Numbered from the stretch's first letter, positions 15,885 to 24,437 are shown. The stretch: 64,000 nt of DNA from Streptomyces xanthii (GCF_014621695.1 NZ_CP061281.1:6820001-6884000), one strand, 5' to 3'. Notes: generated from the letters alone by a model not told the origin. Numbers and translations: made by a program.

Positions 15885-18682
15885 CAGGCGCCGCCCCCTC
15901 GCAGCTCGACCAGATCGGCCAGTTCGGCATCGGTCAGTTCGGTCAGAGCCGCCTCCCCGGAGCCCAGCACGGCGTCCGCCAGCTCCCGCTTGCGCTCCAG
16001 CATCGCGGCGATGCGGTCCTCGATGGTGCCCTCCGCGATCAGCCGGTGCACCTGCACGGGACGGGTCTGACCGATCCGGTACGCGCGGTCGGTGGCCTGG
16101 GCCTCCACCGCCGGGTTCCACCAGCGGTCGTAGTGCACGACGTGCTCCGCGCGCGTGAGGTTCAGCCCTGTGCCGGCGGCCTTCAGGGAGAGCAGGAACA
16201 CCGGGACCGCACCGTCCTGGAAGCGCTGCACCATGGCCTCGCGCTCCGCCACGGAGGTGCCGCCGTGCAGGAACTGCGTGGCGACGCCCCGCGCGTGCAG
16301 ATGCCGCTCCACGAGCCGCGCCATCTGCACGTACTGGGTGAACACGAGCACGCTCGCGTCCTCGGACAGGATCGTGTCGAGCAGCTCGTCGAGGAGCTCC
16401 AGCTTGCCCGAGCGGCCGGGGATGCGGGGCGCGTCCTCCTTGAGGTACTGCGCCGGATGGTTGCAGATCTGCTTGAGCGCCGTCAGCAGCTTCACGATCA
16501 TGCCGCGCCGCTCGAAGCCCCGCGCCCCCGCGATCTCCGCGAGCGTCTCCCGCACCACGGCCTCGTAGAGCGCCGTCTGCTCCTTCGTCAGCGACACCGC
16601 GCGGTCGGTCTCGGTCTTGGGCGGCAGCTCCGGGGCGATGCCCGGGTCGGACTTGCGGCGGCGCAGCAGGAAGGGCCGCACGAGCCGGGCCAGCCGGTCC
16701 GCCGCGGCCGGGTCCTTGCCGCCCTCGACGGCCTGCGCGTACCGCGTCCGGAAGGTGCCGAGCCGGCCGAGCAGCCCCGGGGTCGTCCAGTCGAGGATCG
16801 CCCACAGCTCGGAGAGGTTGTTCTCCACCGGGGTGCCCGTGAGCGCCACGCGCGCGCGGGTGCCGATCGTGCGCAGCTCCTTCGCGGTCGCGGAGTACGG
16901 GTTCTTGACGTGCTGCGCCTCGTCGGCGACGACCAGCCCCCAGGCTGTCGAGCCGAGCCGCGCGGCGTCCAGGCGCATCGTCCCGTAGGTCGTCAGGACG
17001 AACTCGCCCTCGGCCAGGTCCTCCAGGGAGCGCCGGGAGCCGTGGAAGCGGCGGACCGGGGTGCCCGGCGCGAAACGCTCGATCTCGCGCTGCCAGTTGC
17101 CCATGAGGGACGTCGGGCAGACCACGAGGGTCGGACCCGCCGTCTCCGGGGCGGTCTGACGATGCAGGTGCAGCGCGATGAGGGTGATCGTCTTGCCGAG
17201 GCCCATGTCGTCGGCGAGACAGGCGCCGAGGCCCAAGGAGGTCATGCGGGCCAGCCAGTTGAGCCCGCGCAGCTGGTAGTCGCGCAGCTCGGCGTCGAGC
17301 GCGGCAGGGCTGCCCACCGACTCCATGCCCTCCGGGTCGGCCAGCCGGTCCCTGAGCCCCGCGAGCCAGCCGGTGGGAAGCACGTCGACCCGGCGCCCGT
17401 CCAGCTCCGTGGAGCCCGTCAGGACGGCGCTGAGCGCGTCGACCGGCGTCACCTTGCGGTCCTGGTGGGCGCGGGCGCGCCGGGCCTCCCCGGGGTCCAT
17501 CAGGACCCACTGGTCGCGCAGCCGCACCACCGGCCGGTTCGACTCGGCGAGCCGGTCGAGCTCGGCGCGGCTCAGCTCCAGGCCGCCGACGGCGAAGCGC
17601 CAGTCGAAGGCCAGCAGCGCGTCCGCGCCGAGGAACGACGGCACTCCGGAGGACGCTTCGTCGCCCTCGGGCGGTCCGACCACTGCGCGGGCGGTGAACC
17701 GGCGGGCCAGCTCCTTTGGCCAGTGCACGTCGGTGCCGGCCGCCGCCAGTGCGCGTGCCCCCTCCCCGAGCAGTTCGGTGATCTCGTCGTCCGCCAGCTC
17801 CAGAGCGTCCGGGACCGCCGCCGACAACAGGGGCGCGAGCGGCGCCCACGCGCGTGCGGCGCGGCGCAGGGCGAGCAGCGCGTCCATGCGGGCCCGCGCG
17901 CCGAAGGCCCGGCCGGCCGCACCCGAACCGGCCCACACCTCGGCCGCGTCCGCGACCAGGGACGGGTCGCTGACACTGTGGATCTGCAGCACGGCACGGA
18001 ACGGCAGCCGCGCCTCGTCGTCGACGGCCTCGGCGAGGCCGGGCACCTCGACGCGCAAGGAGACCCGCACGCCCGCGTCGTGGCCCGCCGCGACGTCCGC
18101 GGCCCAGTCGGCCAACTCGGGCGCCCGGCGCGGCTCGCGCGCGGCGAACGCGGGGGAGCCGGTGGCGAGGGCGGCGGCGGGGGAGCGCGGCAGGGTGTCG
18201 GCCACGGCGTCCAGGAAGGCCCGCAGCAGACGCTCGGGGGCGTGCAGCCGCAGGGGCTCCGCCGCGTCGTCGAGCGGCACGGCGTGCGCCTCGGGCGGCA
18301 TCGCGGCGGCCAGGTCGCGCAGCCGCGCCAGGTCGTCGGTGCGCAGCGGACCGGCCCGCCACGCGTCGTGCCCGGCCGCGCTGAGGCCGGGCAGGAGCAG
18401 TCCGCGCGCGGCGAGTTGGAGAGCGAACAGCGCGGCGGCGCCCCAGAAGGCCGTCGTCGGCTCGGGGTCCGCGGCGGTGCGCGCGCGGGTGAGGACCGGC
18501 AGGGCGGCACGCACGGGCAGGGCGACCGCGGCCACGGTGACGGTCTCGACCGTGCCGTCCTCGGCGGGCAGCACGAGCGGCAGGTCCACGGGGGTGCCCG
18601 CGACCGGGGACGGCGGCTGCTCGCCGTCGGGGCGCCAGAAGACGACCGTGGACGTGTGCGCCGGGTCGTCGGGGGCGAACAC
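15884..18682 (-). CDS. SNF2-family DEAD/DEAH-box helicase/ATPase
   Basis: 932 residues from the GTG at 18682. The N-terminal half is a divergent actinomycete domain. The helicase core follows with motif I DDMGLGKT, motif II VVADEAQHVKN, motif III LTGTPVENN and motif VI DRAYRIGQTRPVQVHRL. SNF2 enzymes translocate on double-stranded DNA and remodel protein-DNA complexes. The start is uncertain: the GTG has no good ribosome site, while the frame stays open for about 26 more codons up to a stop near 18760. GAGGAAG lies in that stretch just ahead of an ATC codon, so a non-canonical start or a longer N-terminus is possible. It is translationally coupled to the SWIM gene. Confidence 0.88.
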   Translation of the reverse strand: MFAPDDPAHTSTVVFWRPDGEQPPSPVAGTPVDLPLVLPAEDGTVETVTVAAVALPVRAALPVLTRARTAADPEPTTAFWGAAALFALQLAARGLLLPGLSAAGHDAWRAGPLRTDDLARLRDLAAAMPPEAHAVPLDDAAEPLRLHAPERLLRAFLDAVADTLPRSPAAALATGSPAFAAREPRRAPELADWAADVAAGHDAGVRVSLRVEVPGLAEAVDDEARLPFRAVLQIHSVSDPSLVADAAEVWAGSGAAGRAFGARARMDALLALRRAARAWAPLAPLLSAAVPDALELADDEITELLGEGARALAAAGTDVHWPKELARRFTARAVVGPPEGDEASSGVPSFLGADALLAFDWRFAVGGLELSRAELDRLAESNRPVVRLRDQWVLMDPGEARRARAHQDRKVTPVDALSAVLTGSTELDGRRVDVLPTGWLAGLRDRLADPEGMESVGSPAALDAELRDYQLRGLNWLARMTSLGLGACLADDMGLGKTITLIALHLHRQTAPETAGPTLVVCPTSLMGNWQREIERFAPGTPVRRFHGSRRSLEDLAEGEFVLTTYGTMRLDAARLGSTAWGLVVADEAQHVKNPYSATAKELRTIGTRARVALTGTPVENNLSELWAILDWTTPGLLGRLGTFRTRYAQAVEGGKDPAAADRLARLVRPFLLRRRKSDPGIAPELPPKTETDRAVSLTKEQTALYEAVVRETLAEIAGARGFERRGMIVKLLTALKQICNHPAQYLKEDAPRIPGRSGKLELLDELLDTILSEDASVLVFTQYVQMARLVERHLHARGVATQFLHGGTSVAEREAMVQRFQDGAVPVFLLSLKAAGTGLNLTRAEHVVHYDRWWNPAVEAQATDRAYRIGQTRPVQVHRLIAEGTIEDRIAAMLERKRELADAVLGSGEAALTELTDAELADLVELRGGGA

Positions 18683-19036
18683 GGCACAGCACTGTGCGAG
18701 TTTGGTGATCTCGGCCGGAGTGGGTGCGGGGTGCGTGAGTGCGGAGATGGCGACTTCCTCGTATCAATCAAATTTGACTACGCGGCCTGGAGGCGCCGAG
18801 GCTACACCGCTCGATCCGGCGGACGGACGCATTCAGGCCGTGACGTGAGTCACCGCGCCGGATCGCCCCACCCTTAAGGGTGTAGCCAGCCCCCCTACAG
18901 AGGCGGGGGGACCCCCGTGCGGGTCCGGGTGGTGGCGCCATGGCCCCGCGAGGCCCCGAAAACCTACGTTTTTCCAGGTCGGACCGGAGTGAAGCCGGCC
19001 GCACCGTCCTCGTCCACCACAGACCGGAGACCCGCC
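18683..19036. other. 354-base divergent intergenic region between SNF2 and desaturase genes
   Basis: The left third (to about 18760) may code for the true N-terminus of the SNF2 protein. An AT-rich patch ATCAATCAAATTTGACTA (18764-18781) is the most promoter-like part for the minus-strand gene. The centre holds the palindrome CACCCTTAAGGGTG and a C-run/G-run hairpin (CCCCCC at about 18891 with GGGGGG at about 18905). The right third, with CTACGTTTTTCC near 18964, probably contains the desaturase promoter. No RNA gene or separate protein was found. Confidence 0.5.
18869..18882. promoter_or_regulatory. Palindromic operator candidate upstream of desaturase
   Basis: CACCCTTAAGGGTG is a perfect 14-bp palindrome about 155 bases ahead of the desaturase start and directly followed by TAGCC. 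Its AT core and full symmetry suggest a dimeric regulator site, perhaps for fatty acid control. The regulator is not encoded nearby. Confidence 0.35.
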
Positions 19037-20104
19037 ATGTCCACGGCCGTCGGAACCCTCGCCCCACCCGCACCAGGCGCCACCGCACGGCAACTCCCGC
19101 CCGAGACCGGCAGCGAGTTCACCCCGTTGCTCAAGGACGTCAAAGGACAGGGCCTCCTCGACCGGCGCACCGGCTGGTACGCGCGCACCATAGCCGTCAA
19201 CGCGCTCTGCCTGGCCGGCGTCGTCACCGGCATGGCCCTCCTCGGCGGCTCCTGGTGGGTGCTCGCCCTGGCCCCGGTCCTCGCCGTCCTCGGCGCGCGC
19301 ACCGCCTTCATCGGGCACGACGCCGGCCACGCCCAGATCACCGGCAACCGCTCCGTGAGCCGCGTCATCGGCCTGATCCACGGCAACCTGCTGCTCGGCA
19401 TGAGCTACTCCTGGTGGAACGACAAGCACAACCGCCACCACGCCAACCCCAACCACATCGACAAGGACCCCGACGTCGCCGCCGACGTCCTCGTCTTCAC
19501 GAGCAAGCAGGCCGCCACGCGCGCGGGCTTCCGCGGCTGGCTCACCCGCCACCAGGCGTGGCTCTTCTTCCCGCTCACCCTCCTGGAGGGCCTCGCCCTG
19601 AAGGTGTACGGATTCCAGGACCTGCGCCGCCAGTCCGGCCGCGAGCGGCTCGTCGAGGGCGGCCTCCTGGTCGCGCACGTCCTCGGCTACCTGACGCTGC
19701 TGCTCACCACGATGCCGCTGGGCCACGCCCTCGTCTTCGCCGCGCTCCACCAGGCGCTCTTCGGTCTCCACCTGGGCATGGCGTTCGCCCCCAACCACAA
19801 GGGCATGGAGATGCCCGACCCCGACGGCGACAAGTGGGGCCACCTGCGCCGCCAGGTCCTCACCTCGCGCAACATCAAGGGCGGCGCCCTGACCGACTGG
19901 TTCCTCGGCGGACTGAACTACCAGATCGAGCACCACCTGTTCCCGAGCATGCCCCGCCCGCACCTGCGACTCGCCCAGCCCATGGTGAAGGCGCACTGCC
20001 GTGACCTCGGCATCCCCTTCACGGAGACCGGACTCGTCGACTCCTACCGGCAGGCGCTGCGCCACATGTACGAGGTGGGCGAGCCGCTGCGGGCCGACAT
20101 CTGA
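19037..20104 (+). CDS. Membrane fatty acid (acyl-CoA/acyl-lipid) desaturase
   Basis: 355 residues. The three histidine boxes that bind the di-iron centre are present: HDAGH, HNRHH and QIEHH. Between them run paired hydrophobic segments (for example LCLAGVVTGMALLGG and LLVAHVLGYLTLLLTTM), giving four membrane spans. The family inserts a cis double bond into acyl chains with O2 and reduced ferredoxin, which adjusts membrane fluidity. The ATG at 19037 has GGAGA seven bases upstream; the open frame extends further upstream but without motif content. The substrate and position of desaturation cannot be read. Confidence 0.9.
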   Translation: MSTAVGTLAPPAPGATARQLPPETGSEFTPLLKDVKGQGLLDRRTGWYARTIAVNALCLAGVVTGMALLGGSWWVLALAPVLAVLGARTAFIGHDAGHAQITGNRSVSRVIGLIHGNLLLGMSYSWWNDKHNRHHANPNHIDKDPDVAADVLVFTSKQAATRAGFRGWLTRHQAWLFFPLTLLEGLALKVYGFQDLRRQSGRERLVEGGLLVAHVLGYLTLLLTTMPLGHALVFAALHQALFGLHLGMAFAPNHKGMEMPDPDGDKWGHLRRQVLTSRNIKGGALTDWFLGGLNYQIEHHLFPSMPRPHLRLAQPMVKAHCRDLGIPFTETGLVDSYRQALRHMYEVGEPLRADI

Positions 20105-20168
20105 TCCCCGGGGCCCCTGCCCGAGGATCAGGGTTCTCTCAGGGTCGCGCACAGGAACCGTGGACGCC

Positions 20169-20201
20169 GCGGGCCCGTTCCTACAACAGAGGCGGGCCCG
20201 C
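20169..20201 (+). terminator. Candidate terminator hairpin after desaturase
   Basis: GCGGGCCCG (20169-20177) pairs with CGGGCCCGC (20193-20201) around a 15-base loop. It lies 65 bases after the desaturase stop and ahead of the small membrane protein gene. Confidence 0.45.
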
Positions 20202-20244
20202 TCCACTCAGCCGAGGGCGAGCCGCCCCGAAGGAGGCCACAGAC

Positions 20245-20427
20245 ATGTCGAAGAACGCGAAGATCGCAGCGGGAGGCGTGGCGGCGGGGATCATCCTGCT
20301 GATCTGGCTCCCCTGGTGGGCCGCCCTGCTCATCGTCCTCGGCGTGCCCGCCGCGGCGTACCTGACCCTCGACCCCTCCCAGCGCCGCCGGCTGCGCCGC
20401 GTGACCCGCAAGGAGATCGGGCGCTAG
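20245..20427 (+). CDS. Small membrane protein (60 aa)
   Basis: 60 residues: a short basic start, one long or hairpin hydrophobic region (GGVAAGIILLIWLPWWAALLIVLGVPAAAYLTL) and a strongly basic cytoplasmic tail (RRRLRRVTRKEIGR). AAGGAGG precedes the ATG at good spacing, which supports expression. The stop codon TAG belongs to the left end of the MITE-like element that follows, so the native C-terminus may have been altered by insertion. Function unknown. Confidence 0.65.
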   Translation: MSKNAKIAAGGVAAGIILLIWLPWWAALLIVLGVPAAAYLTLDPSQRRRLRRVTRKEIGR

Positions 20428-20602
20428 GTCGTGTCCGCAAAGTCCCGTCGTCGCCCGAAGGGCGGCCGGGCGGCGTCTGGTGCGTGCTCTCGGCGTGCCG
20501 GGCGCAAGGCCTCGTACTGGATGTACTTGGCCTTACGCCCGGTGCGGCGAGAGTGCGTGCCAGGCGTCGACCGGCAGACGGGACTTTGCGGACACGGCCT
20601 AG
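20424..20602. mobile_element. MITE-like palindromic element (179 bp) with 26-bp terminal inverted repeats
   Basis: The ends are 26-bp inverted repeats (20424-20449 and 20577-20602) differing at one base, both starting CTAG and containing GTGTCCGCAAAGTCCCGTC. The interior is a long imperfect inverted repeat: the left half resembles the reverse complement of the right half around a centre near GTACTGGATGTAC (about 20515-20527). It has no coding capacity. CTAG may be a target duplication hidden by its own palindromy, as with IS5-type elements. It lies between convergent genes and could act as a bidirectional terminator; the outermost TAG of each end is the stop codon of the adjoining gene. Confidence 0.75.
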
Positions 20603-22002
20603 GCGGACGGCTCCCCGGGTGGTGCGACCGAGCAGGTGTCCACGACGTCGCCGGTCGCGGGCCGGTCGACGACCCGGTCCGAGGGCGGCGGCGTGCCGCG
20701 CTCCACCCACTGGGTGAGCGCGTCGAAGGCGTCCCGGTAGCACGGCAGGATCGGCCGCAGCCGGTCCGGGTACGTGTCGTACAGGCCGTCCGTGTGGGTG
20801 CCGCCCTGGATCGTGTACGTCCGGTGCAGCGCCCCGCGCCCCCGGTCCCGGACCATGCGCGCGTAGGCGTGGGCGTCGGTCGCGATCGGCAGCAGGGTGT
20901 CCAGGTCGCCCTGGAGCGTGATCAGCGGCCTGCCGACCCGCCCGGTGAGCGCCACCCGCTCGACGGCCCGGTGCACCGAGGCGGGCCGGTCCGCGTACCG
21001 GTAGGCGGCGTCGGAGGCGCAGGGCGCGAGGATCCGCTCGGTCGTGGACCCGGCGGAAGCGCCCGGGCAGTCCGGGTCGTACCCGGGGTCGAACGCGGCG
21101 CGGTACACCTTCTGCGTGAGCCCCCAGTAGACCTTCTGGTGGTACGGCCACAGGAACTCCGAACCCCGTGCGAACCCTGCCGCGTACAGGTCCTCCGCGT
21201 CGGCGGTCCCCTGGCCGTACGCCACGGCGGTCGGCAGTGAGGTCAGCAGCGGCGGCGCGTCCGCCTTCCACAGGACCCCCTCCCAGTCGACGCCGCCGTC
21301 GTACAGCTCGGGGTGGTTCTCCAGCTGCCAGCGTGTGAGATAGCCCGCGTTGGAGATGCCCGTCATGTAGGTGCGGCGCGGGCTCTGTCCGTAGCGCAGG
21401 GCGACGGCGCGGCGGGCGGCGCGGGTGAGCTGGGTGGTGCGGACGTTCCACTCGGCGACCGCGTCACCGGGGCGCTCGCCGTCCCGGTAGAAGTCCGGCC
21501 CCGTGTTCCCCTTGTCGGTCGCCGCGTACGCGTACCCCTTGGCGAGCACCCGGTCCGCGATCGCGGCGTCGGTCGCGTACTGCTTGCGGTTGCCCGGAGA
21601 CCCCGTCACCACCAGGCCGCCGTTCCAGCGGTCGGGCAGCCGGATCACGAACTGGGCGTCGTGGTTCCAGCCGTGCGTCGTGTTGGTGTGCGAGTCGTCC
21701 GGGAAGTAGCCGTCGATCTGCAGCCCCGGCACACCGGACGGGACGCGCGTCCCCTTCGCCGTCAGACCGGCCTGGTCGGCCGTGTCCGTGTACGGCGTGC
21801 CGGCCAGGCCGGTCGTCGTCAGGTCCGCCAGGCAGGCCTGCCGCTGCAACTCGGCGCCGGGCACGTGCGTCCGCTCCTGGCGCGCGCAGTGCGGGGCGGG
21901 CGCGGACGTGGACGCGGGCGCCGTGGCGAGGGCCTGAGGGCCGGACGCGACCAGCGCCACGAGGGCGGTGGCCAGCAAGGGGACGGATCTGGGCGTGCGC
22001 AT
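20599..22002 (-). CDS. Secreted 3-hydroxybutyrate oligomer hydrolase / tannase-like esterase
   Basis: 467 residues with a Sec signal peptide (MRTPRS, then LLATALVALVASG, cleavage near ALA). The alpha/beta-hydrolase nucleophile elbow is GISNAGYL, and a late GGTHTDG can supply the His. The pattern with WNGGLVVTGSPGNR and DKGNTGPDF resembles the 3-hydroxybutyrate oligomer hydrolase family, which breaks down extracellular polyester oligomers; tannase/feruloyl esterases are a less likely alternative. AAGGAGG stands nine bases ahead of the ATG. Its TAG stop comes from the right end of the MITE-like element, so the last residues (PPGEPSA) may be new. Confidence 0.75.
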   Translation of the reverse strand: MRTPRSVPLLATALVALVASGPQALATAPASTSAPAPHCARQERTHVPGAELQRQACLADLTTTGLAGTPYTDTADQAGLTAKGTRVPSGVPGLQIDGYFPDDSHTNTTHGWNHDAQFVIRLPDRWNGGLVVTGSPGNRKQYATDAAIADRVLAKGYAYAATDKGNTGPDFYRDGERPGDAVAEWNVRTTQLTRAARRAVALRYGQSPRRTYMTGISNAGYLTRWQLENHPELYDGGVDWEGVLWKADAPPLLTSLPTAVAYGQGTADAEDLYAAGFARGSEFLWPYHQKVYWGLTQKVYRAAFDPGYDPDCPGASAGSTTERILAPCASDAAYRYADRPASVHRAVERVALTGRVGRPLITLQGDLDTLLPIATDAHAYARMVRDRGRGALHRTYTIQGGTHTDGLYDTYPDRLRPILPCYRDAFDALTQWVERGTPPPSDRVVDRPATGDVVDTCSVAPPGEPSA

Positions 22003-22126
22003 GGAGAGGGCCTCCTTCTCGACGCGGGGAGAGGCCTCATCGTGAAGGGGACGCACCGGCACAACCATGGGGCGGGGCCACACCGGGTGCATGCCCCGTA
22101 TGTGGCCCCGACGGACTGTCCGCGGT

Positions 22127-22981
22127 TCAGACCGGGCGGACGGCCATCTTGTCGAGCGCCTCCAGCAGACCGGGGAGTTCGGGGCCCCGACCGACCGGCA
22201 GGACCTCGCCGGGCTCGTCGTCGAGCAGGACGAAGGCGATGTCGTCCGTGCGCGCCACCATGGACCAACCCGGCCCGTCGGCCCGCAGCGTCCGGGCGTC
22301 GCCCGAGGCGAACGCCGACCGCACCCGGCCCAGCGGCGGCGGAGTGTCCACGTAGCCGCGGACCTCGGCCAGAACGCGCTGCACGCCCTTGTGGCCGCCG
22401 GTGCCGGCCGACTCGGCGGTGTCGCCGTCTCCGTCGCCGTCGGCCTCCGCCGTCGCGCCGTCCGTCGTGGCGGCGAACTGCTCGTCGTCGATCTGCTCAC
22501 GCCACGCGGCCCACTGGAGCGCGATCTCGTCGGCGCCGAGGCGGCGTTGGGCCGGACCCCAGGTCGCGGTGTCCGGCGGCGTCAGCGGCGCCGTGTCGGC
22601 CCCGTCGGGTCCGGGCTCGGGATCGTGCGGCTCCGGGATTCCGGGCGCCGCCACGGCGAGCGCCAGCGGCCACCCGGGCAGCGCGGCCACCATGCTGTCC
22701 TCGTCGGGGGAGAGTTCGTACTCCATGCCGCAGTCCCACGACGCGATGGCCACCGCCACCAGCGACACGTCGTCGACCACGACCGTCCAGCGGGCTCCCT
22801 CGGCGTCCTGCCCGAGCACCAGGCCGTAGCCGTCGGCCAGCGGGGCGAGACCCAGGGCCGCGCAGGCCTCCGGGTAGTCGTCGCCGAGCACGCTGGGGAA
22901 CTTCGCGGGCGTCAGCAAGATCGCCGTGAGTACGTACAGCGCGTCGTCCCCGGTGACGACGGCGTCGTCCGTCCCGGCCAT
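22127..22981 (-). CDS. Conserved hypothetical acidic protein
   Basis: 284 residues, no signal peptide or membrane helix. The N-terminal half is a globular domain (YVLTAILLTPAKFPSVLG and WTVVVDDVSLVAVAIASWDCGMEYEL). A middle Asp/Glu/Pro/Gly-rich linker (PEPHDPEPGPDG and ADGDGDGD) follows, then a second globular segment with a Trp/Met-rich end. I do not recognise a characterised family. AGGGGAGG lies ahead of the ATG. It is divergent from the Cys-rich gene at 23106, with 124 bases between. Confidence 0.7.
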   Translation of the reverse strand: MAGTDDAVVTGDDALYVLTAILLTPAKFPSVLGDDYPEACAALGLAPLADGYGLVLGQDAEGARWTVVVDDVSLVAVAIASWDCGMEYELSPDEDSMVAALPGWPLALAVAAPGIPEPHDPEPGPDGADTAPLTPPDTATWGPAQRRLGADEIALQWAAWREQIDDEQFAATTDGATAEADGDGDGDTAESAGTGGHKGVQRVLAEVRGYVDTPPPLGRVRSAFASGDARTLRADGPGWSMVARTDDIAFVLLDDEPGEVLPVGRGPELPGLLEALDKMAVRPV

Positions 22982-23105
22982 TCCAGCCTCCCCTGAGCTT
23001 TGCTTGTCCGGCGTGACCTTAGTCAGTTTCCGGCGATGTCGTACAGGGGCGATGACCAGGAAAAATCCGTCGACCCCCGGGGTGTGTACGCCTACGGTGG
23101 ACGGC

Positions 23106-23528
23106 ATGTTCGCCAATCGTGCGCGCTTTGTGTGCCTTCCGTGCCGGGTCGCCTTCAAGAAGGGCCACAAAATCGGGCGATCGTGGCGTGACGTGTGCCC
23201 GCGGTGCGGTGGTGGGCTGATCGAGGCGGGCACGGCGCTGGCCGTCCCGAAAAAGCGCGACACGGCGGGTTGGCAGGCGCTCGCGGCCGTCCTGGAGTCC
23301 GGCCTGCGGTTCCGTCAGATGTGCTGCGGATGCGGTCCCGGCTACCGGCCGCGCACGCCGCGCGAGGTCCGCGAGCGCACGGAGCTGGCGTCCCGCACCG
23401 GCATGCCCGTCCGGGACGCCCTGGAGTGCTCGGACCCGGCCTGCGCGGACGTCAGGCAGCGGGCAGGCCGAGGAGGCTTCGCGCCACCTCGCGCGGTGAT
23501 GCGTCCCGCTCCCGCGCGAGGGCGATGA
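23106..23528 (+). CDS. Zinc-ribbon-like cysteine-rich hypothetical protein
   Basis: 140 residues. Two CxxC knuckles, CLPC (residues 10-13) and CPRC, are separated by about 18 residues and can form a rubredoxin-like zinc ribbon. A further MCCGCG cluster and a CSDPAC pair follow. The middle is basic and Pro/Arg-rich (YRPRTPREVRER). The cysteines suggest zinc binding and perhaps nucleic acid contact, but no family function is known. The last 77 bases overlap the convergent gene ending at 23452, which is unusual; the tail after the final Cys pair (GGFAPPRAVMRPAPARGR) is low-complexity and may be dispensable. Confidence 0.65.
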   Translation: MFANRARFVCLPCRVAFKKGHKIGRSWRDVCPRCGGGLIEAGTALAVPKKRDTAGWQALAAVLESGLRFRQMCCGCGPGYRPRTPREVRERTELASRTGMPVRDALECSDPACADVRQRAGRGGFAPPRAVMRPAPARGR

Positions 23529-23781
23529 CCGCCCGCCGCGCCAGCTCGTCGACCCCGAAGGCCAGCGCGCCCGGATCCACCCAGGCCGCGGCTTCCTCGG
23601 CCCGTTCCTGGTCGCCTTCCGCGCGCGCCGCCACATAGACGGCGGCCGCCTCGAAGAGGTTGTGCCGGCGCCGTTCCCCGCCCCGGGGCGCCGACCCCGC
23701 GAGGGACGCGCCCTCGTTCCGGGTCGCCCCGGTGCGCCAGGTCTGCCATGACGTGCGGACTCTGCCGAGCATGCGTGCCAC
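23452..23781 (-). CDS. Small hypothetical protein (109 aa)
   Basis: 109 residues, mostly helical and charged, with an Ala/Glu-rich centre (AAVYVAARAEGDQERAEEAAAWVD) and the segment VDELARRAVIALARERDASPREVARSL (given here as seen, in parts) that looks like a short helical bundle. No catalytic motif was found and the family is not recognised. The GTG at 23781 has AGGGGA very close; an ATG at 23772 is a possible alternative. Its 3' end overlaps the convergent Cys-rich gene. Confidence 0.55.
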   Translation of the reverse strand: MARMLGRVRTSWQTWRTGATRNEGASLAGSAPRGGERRRHNLFEAAAVYVAARAEGDQERAEEAAAWVDPGALAFGVDELARRAVIALARERDASPREVARSLLGLPAA

Positions 23782-23903
23782 CGTCCCCTGCCGATCGCCG
23801 CGCGGCGCCGCGTACCGGGGCGCTTCGCAACTGACCCCGCACGGCGCGGAGTTGGCTTCATGGTGACAGAAGGCGGCCCCGCGGGAACCTCCTCGGAGTC
23901 ACG

Positions 23904-24437
23904 TCAGTGGCCCGGCGCCTCCAGGTCCTTGAGGGTCGTGCGCAGCCAGTCGAGCTCGGCGCGGCTGGTGGCCCGCGCGATCGTGAGCACACCCCGGCGG
24001 AACGGGTCGGGGAGGTCCTCCGCGCGCAGGGCGCGCTCCCCCTCGTAGAAGAAGCTCGCCGGCTCCTCCAGGAAGGAGAGCCGGCGCCGCAGGACGGCCG
24101 CCTGCGCCGCGGTGTCGTCGAGGTGGCGCAGGAAGGCGAGGACGGTGAACCACCGGTTCTCGTCCGTGATGTCCGGCCGCGCCGGTTCGGTCAGCCTTCC
24201 GCGCAGTTCCGCGCGGCCCTCCTCGGTGAGGCTCAGGACGTGCCGCGGTGCCGCCGCGGCGCCCGGCTGCGTCTCCCGCACCAGCAGTCCGGCCTTCTCC
24301 AGGCGCTTGATCGCGGGATAGAGCGTGCTCTCCGCGACCGGCCGTACGTGACCGGTCAGGGCGGTGATGTGCTTGCGCAGCTCGTAGCCGTGCAGCGGGG
24401 TGTCGTAGAGGAATCCGAGGATGGCGAGCTCCAGCAT
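23904..24437 (-). CDS. PadR family transcriptional regulator
   Basis: 177 residues from the ATG at 24437, giving the usual PadR beginning MLELAILGFL; an ATG 18 bases upstream is possible but has no better ribosome site. The winged helix reads TPLHGYELRKHI and ESTLYPAIKRLEKAGLL, with the wing in RHVLSLTEEGRAEL. The C-terminal part is the helical dimerisation domain. PadR proteins repress neighbouring genes and release DNA on binding small aromatic or drug ligands. It is divergent from the alpha/beta hydrolase gene, and a perfect palindrome lies between them. Confidence 0.85.
   Translation of the reverse strand: MLELAILGFLYDTPLHGYELRKHITALTGHVRPVAESTLYPAIKRLEKAGLLVRETQPGAAAAPRHVLSLTEEGRAELRGRLTEPARPDITDENRWFTVLAFLRHLDDTAAQAAVLRRRLSFLEEPASFFYEGERALRAEDLPDPFRRGVLTIARATSRAELDWLRTTLKDLEAPGH

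Noticed and set aside
18684-18697. Palindrome GCACAGCACTGTGC at the SNF2 start
   Set aside because: It lies in the frame that probably codes for the N-terminus, and short GC palindromes are common here; no other sign of an operator.
16046-18877. Long plus-strand open frame antisense to the SNF2 gene
   Set aside because: Arg/Gly/Ala/Val-rich sequence without motifs; the minus strand has every SNF2 helicase motif.
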